DNA from: Tenodera sinensis
Taxonomy: Eukaryota; Arthropoda; Insecta; Mantodea; Mantidae
NCBI GenBank assembly: GCA_030765045.1
Contig: CM060963.1
Span: 100,988,354-101,052,353 of the forward strand
DNA: 64,000 bases
Direction of reading: 5' to 3'
A program made the position numbers and the translations under genes. Shown in pieces: positions 10,700 through 20,889 of this stretch. Each line of letters opens with the position of its first letter. Positions within the stretch are counted from its first letter, which is position 1. Under the pieces are notes generated by a model, which was given only the letters and a program-made list of their open reading frames with translations, was not told where the DNA came from and searched no databases.

Positions 10700-11584
10700 A
10701 ATACCCCAAGGGCATATTTAAGCAATTCTATAACATAAGTAGATATAATATAAGGAGCACCTGTTGAACAGCAACAAACAGAAGAAGGCGTTTATGTGCA
10801 CTACATTCAGATTTTTGTCTGATGTAGTATGCAGTGTTAAAGTGCATCATGTTTGTCTACATTGTGGGGAGATCAGAATCATGTCGTCGTCCACGTGGGA
10901 TTTGTTTCACGCTGAAGACCACGTACATAAGCTCCTTCTACAATCCACAATCGCATATTGTATCTCGTGGTAATCCCTTACCTTAAGGCAGCATTACGAG
11001 TTCCTTTCAGAGCCCAGTGCTTCGTCTCTGTCGTCCTTCTTTCTCGGCTCCCCGTCTGGACGGAGAAGAAAAGGGGATAATAAAGAAAGAAAGGAGAGAA
11101 GTAGCGAGCGAGCGAGACCTGTGTGATGTGACACCGGGGACATGATGGGACATAGGATAGACTGACGTACCTACAACACTGTGCAATCCCCTGGCAAGTG
11201 TAAGCTGGACTCTTCTCAAAATATACCTATATGCATAAACAAATATTTCGAGGTTATTTGCTATTTTTCTACAATTTTCTTTAAATAAAAGTCACAACCA
11301 ATAACACATAATTACAGTATTACTTATATTTTAGACAGAAAAAGAATCGTTTTATACAAAAATGTGACGTGTTATTTCTCATACAGAAACGTATTTCTCT
11401 AGCTACTTCTGTCTTTTTTTTTATTTTTTAATTTTTTCAATTGCATCCCACCTGTAACAGCAATGGTCCCATCAACACCCTTTTACTTTTGGAACAAATT
11501 GCGTATCCGCAATGGTGTTAACTAACATGGTTTTGTTTTTCTTTGGGTTAATTTGCATAGGTACATCCATTATCTCATTCGTAA
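10700..11584. other. No gene or repeat recognised
   Basis: AT-rich, with a more GC-rich block at 10980-11210 containing only short frames. No homologous copy noticed elsewhere in the window. Confidence 0.4.
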
Positions 11585-11802
11585 TGCGACGCCGGCCCAC
11601 GGCAGCGGCAACACAAGAAAGGACGGTCGAAGCCGGGCTGCCCCACCCCACTCACACGATGCGTTACAAAGGCGCTCAAGCTCAGGCTTGCTCACACCAC
11701 TCCCGCGAGCGAACACATGACTAACAACAATCGAGCGGCAACACAAAGGATTTTCCAGAGTATTCCAGAAGTGGAGAAAGGTCCATGTTGCGTCGTCCTC
11801 GC

Positions 11803-11810
11803 TATATAAG
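11803..11810 (+). promoter_or_regulatory. LTR TATA box
   Basis: TATATAAG at the conserved position, about 50 bp upstream of the TG microsatellite. Transcripts starting here would carry the repeat in their leader. Confidence 0.55.
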
Positions 11811-11851
11811 CAGGTTGTCGGTCAGTCAGTGTGTTAGTGAGTACGAGAGAG

Positions 11852-11852
<1 letters not shown>

Positions 11853-11929
<77 letters not shown>
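11853..11929 (+). repeat. (TG)n microsatellite in LTR leader
   Basis: Perfect TG run of 77 bp in the transcribed part of the LTR. Sister copies have TG/GT runs at the matching place (17722, 31985, 43140 on minus, and short versions near 8910 and 30645). Confidence 0.95.
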
Positions 11930-11932
<3 letters not shown>

Positions 11933-12187
11933 GCTGTCTTAGTGAAAGGTACTTCGCGTCGAAGTGAAGAAGATTTAATGAGCTTTGAGTGGGAGACAGA
12001 GAAAGAGAAGTCAGTGATAGGACCGAATCAAAGCTAACAAACAAAGAAAACAATTGTCAGTTGTAATATTATAAATGACTAAACTCTGTTAACGTCAGTA
12101 GATGAGAACTATGTTTTTGTGCCAAAGGTTAGAAGAAAAATAAAATGATAGAAAAGTAGCTAGACTGATTTTGTCATTTTGTCACAT

Positions 12188-12205
12188 TGGTGTCAGAAGT
12201 GGGAT
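12188..12205 (+). promoter_or_regulatory. Retroelement primer-binding site, tRNA-Leu type
   Basis: TGGTGTCAGAAGTGGGAT two bases after the LTR end, identical to the one at 5923. Confidence 0.65.
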
Positions 12206-12254
12206 CGTCGAATTGTAATTTTGTTACAATACTTTGAGGCTCTGGGGATCATAG

Positions 12255-12335
12255 AGAAAATTTACCAGTTAATCGAACTCGGAATAATTCTGTAGAGCAC
12301 CTATATGCTTTGCGACTGAGCTACGGAGTCAGTCC
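12255..12335 (-). mobile_element. tRNA-like SINE head
   Basis: On minus: TAGCTCAGTCGCAAAGCATA (A-box-like) and CCGAGTTCGATTAACTGG (B-box GTTCGATTA). It directly adjoins the end of LTR-1 copy 4. The tRNA-like arms are too decayed for a functional tRNA. Confidence 0.5.
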
Positions 12336-12339
12336 ATAT

Positions 12340-13410
12340 CTACTGCTTATTATCCAAATAAACTCTCAATGCACATTTACACATGAGTTTTGAAAATATG
12401 TGACATGAATGCTATTTGGATTGGGAAAAGAAGCGGAGAGGGCATAGAAGATGAGAGCCTGAGAGAGACACAGAATAAGAGAAGGGGAAGATAAGTGATG
12501 GAGAGACTCTCCTCAGTTAATGGAGCAACGCACAACTGTTCCACAGCTTGTGTAAAACATCTTGATATTTCCCCACTCCTGAAGGAAATATACACAGTAG
12601 TACTGATCAGCACACTTACATAAGAAAGCAATGGGGGTCAGTGTTTCACCTGCTGTGAGTTGACGAGTACTATGCGTTGTATACGTGACTGCCTACGAGT
12701 TGTGATGGAACATTCCTAGTTCTTTACTCCCCCAACGTGTCAACACGTTTTACACATGCTGTACTGTAGATGACATCACCTATACTGATGGAAGCTTCAA
12801 AATGTTTAATCTTCGCTTCATTCCGAGAGTATTGTATAACATATTTCTCCCTGGGGTGATATTTATGCCATTTGAATGGGAGAGGGAGGGTTAGAATCAG
12901 GAGCATAAGAAAGCATTTACTTCTTTCCACATAATGTTTAGACTTTCACGGCCAGTGTTAAACTCTCTAGAGTTCCTTAGAGTCGTCTAGATTGCCTTGA
13001 TAATTTCGAGGATAAACATTGGCATTAAGCCCTAAAACTGCATGCTAGGCTCTGAAAAATAATAATTATTCCTTGTTCAACAGAGTTAGTCTATATTAAA
13101 GAAATGACAAGTAAATGAAGTTAGCAACAAATATTGGACTTTCATTACACTTCTTTCATGTTTCCTAATGAATACAGCCTAGCTCAAATACTAACAAAAT
13201 CTAACTTATATGAAGCGTGGTGCCTATACGTACATAAGTAACTGTGCAATATGCTTTTGAACACTGTCGGAATGCATAGTGGCTTCGCTTCCAGTCATTG
13301 AATTCAACATTGTCTAAAGATATTCCTTATTCACGTAAGCAGAACTGGAGTTACTGTTTGGAAGCGAACTTCACAGGCTGTTTCCAGATAATTCGAACTG
13401 TAACTTTGTT
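12340..13410. other. No gene or repeat recognised
   Basis: AT-rich DNA. Short frames at 12377-12631 and 12724-12930 (both minus) have no recognisable motifs. Confidence 0.4.
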
Positions 13411-13414
13411 ACGA

Positions 13415-13619
13415 AAATATCTTAAACATTCGTCATTTTAATCAAAATCGTTAGAACCATTTTTTTGTAAAATTAAAAATTTTGAACGCTTTTCCCTACA
13501 AAAGATAGTTTGGAAATCTTCATGTCCCATCGTCGCAAGACAATGAACTTCTATACCAAGTTAGGTATTTAATCGAGCATTTTTTTGAGCTAAGCTGTTC
13601 TTTGTATCATTCTCTCTCT

Positions 13620-13689
<70 letters not shown>

Positions 13690-13835
13690 TGCACGGAAGT
13701 TTTTCAAAAAATGCTTGCTTTTTTGTGAATCAGGGAGTCTCAAATATATATTTCCGGAGAAATCTCGGTTTAGAATTTTTTTATGGAATGCAAAACCTCT
13801 TCTATCTAGAAAAAGTAAACACATCCCTGTGTTAA
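13415..13835 (-). repeat. Rep-A, diverged partial copy
   Basis: It follows the reverse Rep-A order: AAAATATCTTAAACAT, TTTTAATCAAAATCGTTAGA, CATCGTCGCAAGACAATGAA, the CA tract, then CTCAAATATATATTTCCGGA and a GAAATCTCGG remnant. Identity is visibly lower than in the copies at 50-63 kb, so this is an older copy. Confidence 0.65.
13619..13690 (-). repeat. (CA)n microsatellite in Rep-A
   Basis: CA run, slightly interrupted near 13678, at the position of the Rep-A internal GT tract. Confidence 0.95.
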
Positions 13836-13925
13836 AATAGGAATCTCGCATCTTAACAGGTACAGATGTGGTACGGTATACGATCAAATTAATTTTTCTG
13901 ACCTTTAAAAAAAAAAAAAAAGAGA

Positions 13926-13978
13926 GAGGATCATCATCACCATCATCATCATTATCATCATCATCGTCACCATCAGAG
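13926..13978. repeat. Imperfect (ATC)n microsatellite
   Basis: Run of ATC/ACC/GTC trinucleotides after an A13 tract. It encodes a Met-rich shadow frame on minus that is not a gene. Confidence 0.85.
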
Positions 13979-13979
13979 A

Positions 13980-15513
13980 TGAAACAATTCCTTCAATGGA
14001 CGCGAGGATGACCAAACATAAACTATACACTGTAGCTGACTCTGAACTTTGCACCTGTTCAGAGGTCAACAAGAGCAGGTTCCAGGTGCACACGACAAAA
14101 CAGAGAATCCCTTCCCTATGACCTAATGTGTATATAGTGCGCGTTGACGTCACGCTGATATCTTGGTTACGAAGGAAATGCTTCATCTCTAATTATCATC
14201 ATGATGGCGTAAGCCGTCTTCAAGAAAACTGTTCTATCCACTTCATTCGTGGTCTGTCGATGCTTGTTCTAGCTATTGGTTTATAACTTTATATTCTTTG
14301 TGACGTTCAATCTTCATCCATTCTGCTTACATGGTGTTAACATTTTCTGCTGTATTTCATTTATACTCTGGATACCTAACTCTCTTCAGATGTCTTCATT
14401 TCTTTTTTACCAAAGTCTGTCACATATCTTGCAAATCGCAGCTAACTTGTAGTGTTGTGAGGTGGTCAGCGTCTACACTCACATCCATAGGTCAACGTTG
14501 GAACAGCCATTGCTTTGTAAAGTTGCATTGTTGTTTTATTGCAATTTTCAAGAGCTCATTTTATTACACTACGTATTATTTGGACTTTATTTAATATATT
14601 TTGTATATCTCTGTTATTAAGTATAATACAGTATATCCTAGGTAAATATAATCACATTCCTGTTGGATAATTTTGTTATTTATACAAATTTTTGCCCTTA
14701 TATGGTTTAATCCTTTAAAAGCTATTAGTTTTGTTTTCTGATATAAATATGGAGGGTATATTCACTTAAAGGGAGAATATCTGTTTTATCAAAAAACTGT
14801 GAGTGCCAACATATTCTTACACCACTGATCATTAGGCAGTCGTTCACAGCGACAAATTTAGTTCTGCATTACGTGCGCATGTAGTTCTTTTTACGTACAT
14901 TTTCTACACTTAAGAGTCTGCTATCACTAGAGCGCGGAGCCGTGTGCAGCCACTCGCGATACAAGTTAGTTGGGCAAGGAAAATGAATGACGTAACCGTT
15001 ACTGAGAAGCCGTCGTATATGCACGCGTATCAGCAGACGCCTGCAGGTGCAACTGCGAGAGAGCAATAGTAGAACCCATGTGCGTTAAACTTGCTGCTTT
15101 TTGCACACTTATCCGCCCTCTAGTTATAATCCTTTTTCATTGTTCAAATAATACACTTAATGCGACGTCTTTGCAGAACATGCTATTTTCAAACTATTAG
15201 AATCACGTGTGTTACAAGAGAGGGTAATAATCTTGTGTTAACTGGAATAGATATCACTACGGCTCATATGGTCTGTTTTTGTTTAAACAAAATGTTCAGT
15301 TGATTTACTACCTAAAATGGCTGAACAGAATAACATTAACCTAATGCACGTAGAGCTGTACATTACTAATATCTCAAAAAATTTTACAGAACATGAATAA
15401 AATGTATAGATAAGGTATAAAATTATCTTTGGTATTTTATCTGCTACTTCTGTGATTACAAACAAAATGATTTAATGTCTTATTTGGTAGTTTATTTAGC
15501 TGTTCTATTCTTT
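13980..15513. other. No gene or repeat recognised
   Basis: AT-rich, with short frames only. Confidence 0.4.
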
Positions 15514-15698
<185 letters not shown>

Positions 15699-15699
15699 A

Positions 15700-17423
15700 T
15701 TCAAAAATATATTTTCTCACATATTATTTAATAAAATATCCTTAAAACACTGCTATTCTGTTCAACCTCCTGGATGTTTTGAATATCTATAAGATCTACA
15801 TATCTGTATACCCATATAATAAAATAACAGCTGTAATTTTTCTGGTAACTTTCAATTTAAAATACGTTACTGATGCTAACCTGTAGCAAAACGGTGAATT
15901 TTTAAAATGGCTGTAGGCGTGTATTATGTATGAACCCATTTGTGGAATTAACTGTTCTGAAACTCTGTACTCATCACACCCTAATTCATACCTAAAAAAT
16001 GGTGCAATTACCTTTCTTAAAAAAGAGTTGCAGGTTTTAGCAGAGTTTGGAGTTAAAAACTAGAAATATCTCACTTGTTTTCTTTGCGACATATGTTACA
16101 GGATAAAAGTTAATAAGCACAGACTCCGATACAACTTGTCTTATTTATAGTTTCATAAGGATGCAGTTTTGTTACAGCAATTTTAATTGTTGTTATTTGT
16201 GTAATATGCCAAGGACGCAGATACGTCCGCATAAGCAGCACAGGAAACAAATATGGACCATTAAATCTTTAGATTTTCATTTTTATTAATACAGCAGGAA
16301 AATATTTCAATTGTAGCTTTTAAAAGTAGCATGAATCTCAAAGAAAGTGATGGGGGGGGGGGGTGGGAGACACGAACGTGTCAGTGGAGGGAGAAATAGA
16401 GATAGTAGAGATAGGAGAAATAGTGAGAGAGCGAGAAAAGTTAAGACAAATATCTTCTGGCAGGCAACGCTGCATTTCCGCTTGTCCTGCCTGCGATGGA
16501 ACGCCATGGATTTCTTTCGGGCGTACAAATTCTTATAGCGGGAACAAGTTATTAGGATACCTCAAAAACCAACTGTGACTTCTGGTGCGGTGATATTCCA
16601 TCTGTTAGGTTGCATTAGTAAAATATAACCATGGTAGGTAAGGCTACGATCATAGTTGGTGTTATTGCATCTGTTATGTTACCACACAAGCCCTCGTGTT
16701 TGAACGCGTTCCGGAGAACCCAAACAACATTCTGTTTAGACGCCATATCAATTAATAATTAATCGGTTATCTTTATTATCATTATTATTCAAGTTTATAT
16801 TTTTGAAGGTTACCTTACACAATCAGAGACATTGAGAGATCGGCATCAAGACATTACTTGTAACTGTAATCAGAGCAAGAAGTACCATTTTCAAAAGAAT
16901 TAAGATTAAATGTTTGTAAGACTTAATTTGCCCGCATCATTTCCTACAATTGTAAACCAGATACCTTGAACATTAGGAAGTATTTATACGGTCCACTTGC
17001 CTTGCCCTTTACAAATTGGTAGTTCACCTTTAACAAATATATCGTACCTTAAATGTGCCGGAGGGTAAGGAGAAGAAAAGAAAATTTACGGCACAGATGT
17101 TAAACTTCAAAAGCCAAAAGGTATTCACAATTTTCAAAATGTTCCATGTCCGTTTCTTCTTCTTTGGAGCGCACTAAACAATTTGGAGATGACACTATTC
17201 CAATTCTGATTATTAACATACAATATTATCTTCCCTTCCCATGAACTTGTTAATCATCCTTAGTATTGAAGCCAATGACACAATCACTTCAACTCCTACT
17301 GATGACGGAAAGTTAAGAATTGAACGGCTTTTCTTTGCATGAGAGGTGCTTAACAGTATGGATTTTATGTTGTTTCTATAAATATGAGCCTTTCATGTCG
17401 GTCAGTGAACTTTTCAGCCAGAG
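15700..17423. other. No gene recognised; G-run at about 16351
   Basis: AT-rich, with a run of 12 or more Gs near 16351-16362 and overlapping short frames around 16307-16578. No repeat relationship seen. Confidence 0.4.
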
Positions 17424-17636
17424 TGTAACGGTGGACGCGCGTCAAACATGCTCAATATAAAGCTAACTGATATCTTGCTTGTAAATAAGCGACCCGATCA
17501 CCATGGAGCATACAGAGCGAAGATTATGAGAGCTGCAGAACAAAGTGATTCCAGGCAGATGTAGAAAACTGTTCATGTGGCGGTTTGTTTATAAAAATGT
17601 TGATTTCAGAAAAATCCGTTCTACGTCATTGTTGCC

Positions 17637-17644
17637 TATATAAG
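17637..17644 (+). promoter_or_regulatory. LTR TATA box
   Basis: TATATAAG downstream of a TACGTCA-like element, as in the other LTR-1 copies. Confidence 0.55.
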
Positions 17645-17720
17645 CGAGTCGGGGCGGCGAAATGAGCGAATTTTTACGACGTGTCGAATGAGACAGGTGT
17701 TAGCTGTTATTCAATTCTAA

Positions 17721-17721
<1 letters not shown>

Positions 17722-17775
<54 letters not shown>

Positions 17776-17778
17776 CGC
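17722..17778 (+). repeat. (GT)n(GC)n tract in LTR leader
   Basis: GT run of 45 bp passing into GCGCGCGC, at the LTR-1 leader position. Confidence 0.95.
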
Positions 17779-18074
17779 GAGCACGATGTGTAGGTCAGAG
17801 ATAGTTTTGTACATTTAATAGTTGCGTCGGAGTAGTGTGTTGCGTAAGCAATTTTACTGAGGTGATCGTCGAAGTGAGCTGCTTATTAAGCAAAGAGAGA
17901 ACTGAAAGACTGCAAAGTACATACTTGTGAAGCTTTCGAGAGAACAAAACAGCTGTGAGCTGCAAGGTCACGACGAAATTGTAGATTGTATAAAACAACT
18001 GTTCTTCTGCTTCAGTTTTAGGAGAGAAATAAAGTGACAGAAAAAATAACCTACAGTGTCATTGTCACAACACT

Positions 18075-18635
18075 GACGTACAAAATGGAGGTAACATTGT
18101 ATGAATATTTGTTGTTCATCATTGTTAGAACCTTGTAAAACAAACCAGACATGAACAACAAAAAGAAACTAGTGTAGCTACAAATATTGATTTCTTAATA
18201 AAGGAATAGGAATCAAAATGAAATTTTGATTTGATTTGATGAAATGCTTGATGTTACATGGGTAATGTGCGATTAATAACTTCTCCAATGGGGGCGTTTT
18301 TCAAATATTATACTAGTTCGTTACCTATGTCACGTTTCCAATGCACAGTCTAGAGCAGCGAAGGAAGTTTGCATTTACCTATACGCGGACTTTGCGTCTC
18401 TTTAACCCCCAGCCTTGCAGTGGCGGGTTGGTTACACATAGGTTGCGTTTAATTTACGAAAGCACTTTCAAACCTTATGAGCTGCACGTCTGTTCATTAG
18501 TGACTTCTTTGGTACTGCTTACGTTTAAGAAGTCGATCAACATTTGATGACAAAGTCGAAGTGTATAGCCTTAGATCACTTGCACCAAGTGATCGTCACG
18601 TAACTTATTGTGATATAGACTTTTAATATAGTTCA
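18075..18635. other. No gene or repeat recognised
   Basis: A 68-codon frame at 18341-18547 has no motif. Nothing else seen. Confidence 0.4.
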
Positions 18636-18639
18636 ATTT

Positions 18640-19140
18640 GGAGAAATTCTATTCGCAAATATATGTAGAGTTATACTCACTCTTATATACACCATTCTTG
18701 CAAATGCTTATTTCTCTATCTAGTACATTTTAATCGACACAAGAATTTTCAGAAGGTATCTCATTGTTAGTTTTCTTGTAGATACAAGGGGAATATAGAA
18801 ATACACTATGCTTTAAGCGATGGTGAAATGCTTTAAAAGCTAGTTGTTATGCGATGCCTTTCAAATCCCGTTCTCTTTGCAAGGCAAGATAAAAAACGAA
18901 TAACATATTTCTATTTAGAAAAGTATAACTATTGGAAAATTCAAACAAATAATACAGAGTATCTCGGAAATGGTTTACTCAAAAGAAAAACGAAGTATTT
19001 GGCATAAATTGTGTGTTTTAATGAGTTCCACATTTTTACTTGTAAGCTTTTGTCTGTCTCTTACTGTTCACCATTTATGCAAAAATCATCCAGAATGGAG
19101 AGATCTTCTGAGGACATTCCCATAAAATTCAAGGTATGAT
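18640..19140 (-). repeat. Rep-A, old partial copy
   Basis: Reverse-order Rep-A blocks: TATACACCATTCTTGCAAAT, TTCTTGTAGATACAAGGGGA, TTTAAGCGATGGTGAAATGC, TCCCGTTCTCTTTGCA, TATCTCGGAAATGGTTTACT and CATTTATGCAAAAATCATCC. Diverged at many positions. Confidence 0.65.
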
Positions 19141-19296
19141 CTAGGAACGAGCATGGAATCGCCTGTTTGTGTCTGTTACTGGATACTGTCTGTCTGTCCC
19201 TCCGACTGAAAATGTGGAGTGGGGTCATTATAAAAGATTCCCCTAGAGTCTAGTGATGGCATCTATCGTACTTTTAGAGGATTTGTGAAAGTTTAA

Positions 19297-19350
19297 ATGA
19301 ACCTATGCACATCACTCCTAACCGGTAGTGAAAATTGGACACTGACGAAA
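19297..19350 (+). pseudogene. Possible LINE RT C-terminal scrap
   Basis: The frame reads TSLLTGSENWTLTKQ, like the common LINE ORF2 block LLYGSETWTLTK. Only about 15 residues match and the continuation is not recognisable, so this is a weak call. Confidence 0.3.
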
Positions 19351-20024
19351 CAGGTTAGGTATAATTACACCACAGGCTCTCACTGCAGAGAGAGTGAGGG
19401 ACAAGTCAAAACGGATATAAATGTGACGCAACACTCCACTCTACTCCACTACCTCATAGTTCACGCTTCGAAGTATTTAAAAAATAAAGTAATTTTAATG
19501 GTGCACTTATTTTGGTTGAGTACTTTACTTATCTAGCAAGCTATATGTATAATTAATCGATGATTAGCCTTAAAATTATACATGTAAATTTTCAAAATAA
19601 AATACATCCATTTTACGTGATAGATTTACAACATTTCTATCTATAGTATTCAGAGTACAAATACAATCATTGTGAAATACAGTGTTGACTCAAGTTTTTT
19701 ATTAGTCCGTTTCTTCTTCGTGATATGCTTTTATGGTTGCAGAATTAGTATTACAGTGCTCTATAATATATTTTCTAACTCAAATTTCTTGCAGTTTTTA
19801 CTTAAACACTCTGTATTGCGAGAAACTGCGCTCAAGGTCACATTATGTGAGTGAAAGTTAAGTACTTGTGCAATTCATGTAGTACTTTGTTATTTTCAGT
19901 TGGTCTATTTCCCTTCAAAAGATTCTTCCATGTAAAAGATAATTGAGGGGTTTCCTTTAACTTTTTACATGTCGCGTCTTCGGAATATCCTGAAGATAAA
20001 TAACAAGTTTGGAATTTATGGGAT

Positions 20025-20028
<4 letters not shown>

Positions 20029-20090
<62 letters not shown>

Positions 20091-20160
20091 GTGCGCGCGC
20101 GCAGAATAAGCGCACGCGGACTTTTTTCTAATTTTTGTATTCAGGGGCATCAAAACCTTA
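20029..20160 (-). repeat. Rep-A fragment with (CA)n
   Basis: A CA run (20029-20090) leads into GTGCGCGCGC. After it, TTTTGTATTCAGGGGCATCA then AAACC matches the Rep-A block TGGATTCAGGGGGCCTCAAAAC (reverse orientation). Confidence 0.6.
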
Positions 20161-20210
20161 CTGTCTAACTTAACAAAGTGCTGATAATTTCAGTTGGTTG
20201 CAAACATATG

Positions 20211-20513
20211 TCACAGCGGATAGCTAGTAGGCAGTTTTCTCGCCACATGGTATATCAAATTGACAATGCCACTTAGAATCTCTTGTGGAGGAGTTTGATA
20301 CTGCGTAACGAGTTGAGACAATTGGTTCCTGATAACTGATAAGGTGAACGATGCCACCCATACTCGGTAAACGTTTATCTGTGGCTGGTAGAGGAGTAGA
20401 TAATGTATTCTATTCAAAACTTTATCGTCAAGATTTACCGCCAAAATATCTGTTTTTAAATCAGCTGAATCCAAAAAGCACTTTAGAAACGAGTCTGTGC
20501 ATGGATATGCCAC
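20211..20513 (-). other. Unassigned 100-codon open frame
   Basis: Minus-strand frame starting MAYPCTDSFLKCFLDSADL, with hydrophobic and charged stretches mixed in protein-like fashion (for example YQPQINVYRVWVASFTLSV). I do not recognise a family. It has no start context, splice or neighbour support. It may be a fragment of a transposon ORF or chance. Confidence 0.2.
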
Positions 20514-20794
20514 TTTGTGTATTATATTTTATTGCAAATAAAAAGTCGTTTCGCTGAAGAAAAAAACAGCTTGTTTCAAATATTTGGAGTCATCTGTCTT
20601 CTTGACGAATCGATGTAAAGGAATTATTATTACACTAACTGTTGTGCAAACATTGTGTGAACAATGCTATAAACAAAACGACTAAACTTATTGAAACAAA
20701 CTTAGTACTTTATATTTCTTACACCTGGATCTATTAACCAGGTTATTTTGGCCGAAGCACCTACAAGTCCCTGTATAAGTCCACCATATTTTAT

Positions 20795-20880
20795 GGATGC
20801 CACACGAAGGCTTCAATGAAATTCTACCATCGGAAGCTATTCCTTATATGAAAACATTTTTCGTAATTTTCATTTTGAAG
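20795..20880 (+). repeat. Rep-A relic, forward
   Basis: GGATGCCACACGAAGGCTTC, GAAATTCTACCATCGGAAGC and TTATATGAAAACATTTTTCG follow the Rep-A blocks GGATGCGACACGAAGATTTT … TTTACATGAAAAATTTTTCG with many changes. Confidence 0.45.
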
Positions 20881-20889
20881 CAGCTTCTT

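Larger units (their letters stand above)
11585..12228 (+). mobile_element. LTR-1 copy 4 with primer-binding site
   Basis: It begins TGCGACGCCGGC, a diverged TGTGACGCCGGC. The body has GAGAAAGGTCCATG then a CGCTATATAAG promoter, a 77-bp TG run, AATAAA (12139-12144) and GTCACA at 12186. The primer-binding-type TGGTGTCAGAAGTGGGAT follows, then a short tail ending TGTTACA (12228). That LTR + PBS + LTR-end order is the same as in copy 2. The flanks (GTAA, ATAC) do not form a clean duplication. Confidence 0.7.
17424..18069 (+). mobile_element. Solo LTR, family LTR-1, copy 5 (divergent)
   Basis: It starts TGTAACG and ends TGTCACA. U3 is strongly diverged, but the core order is kept: CTACGTCATTG then CCTATATAAGCGAG, a GT tract, TCGTCGAAGTGAG, then GAAATAAAGTGACAGAAAA and the end. 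The flanks (AGAG, ACAC) do not match, so the insertion is old or recombined. Confidence 0.65.

Noticed and set aside
13415..13835. CRISPR-like or satellite arrays
   Set aside because: No regularly spaced direct repeats with unique spacers anywhere. The window is eukaryotic in character.
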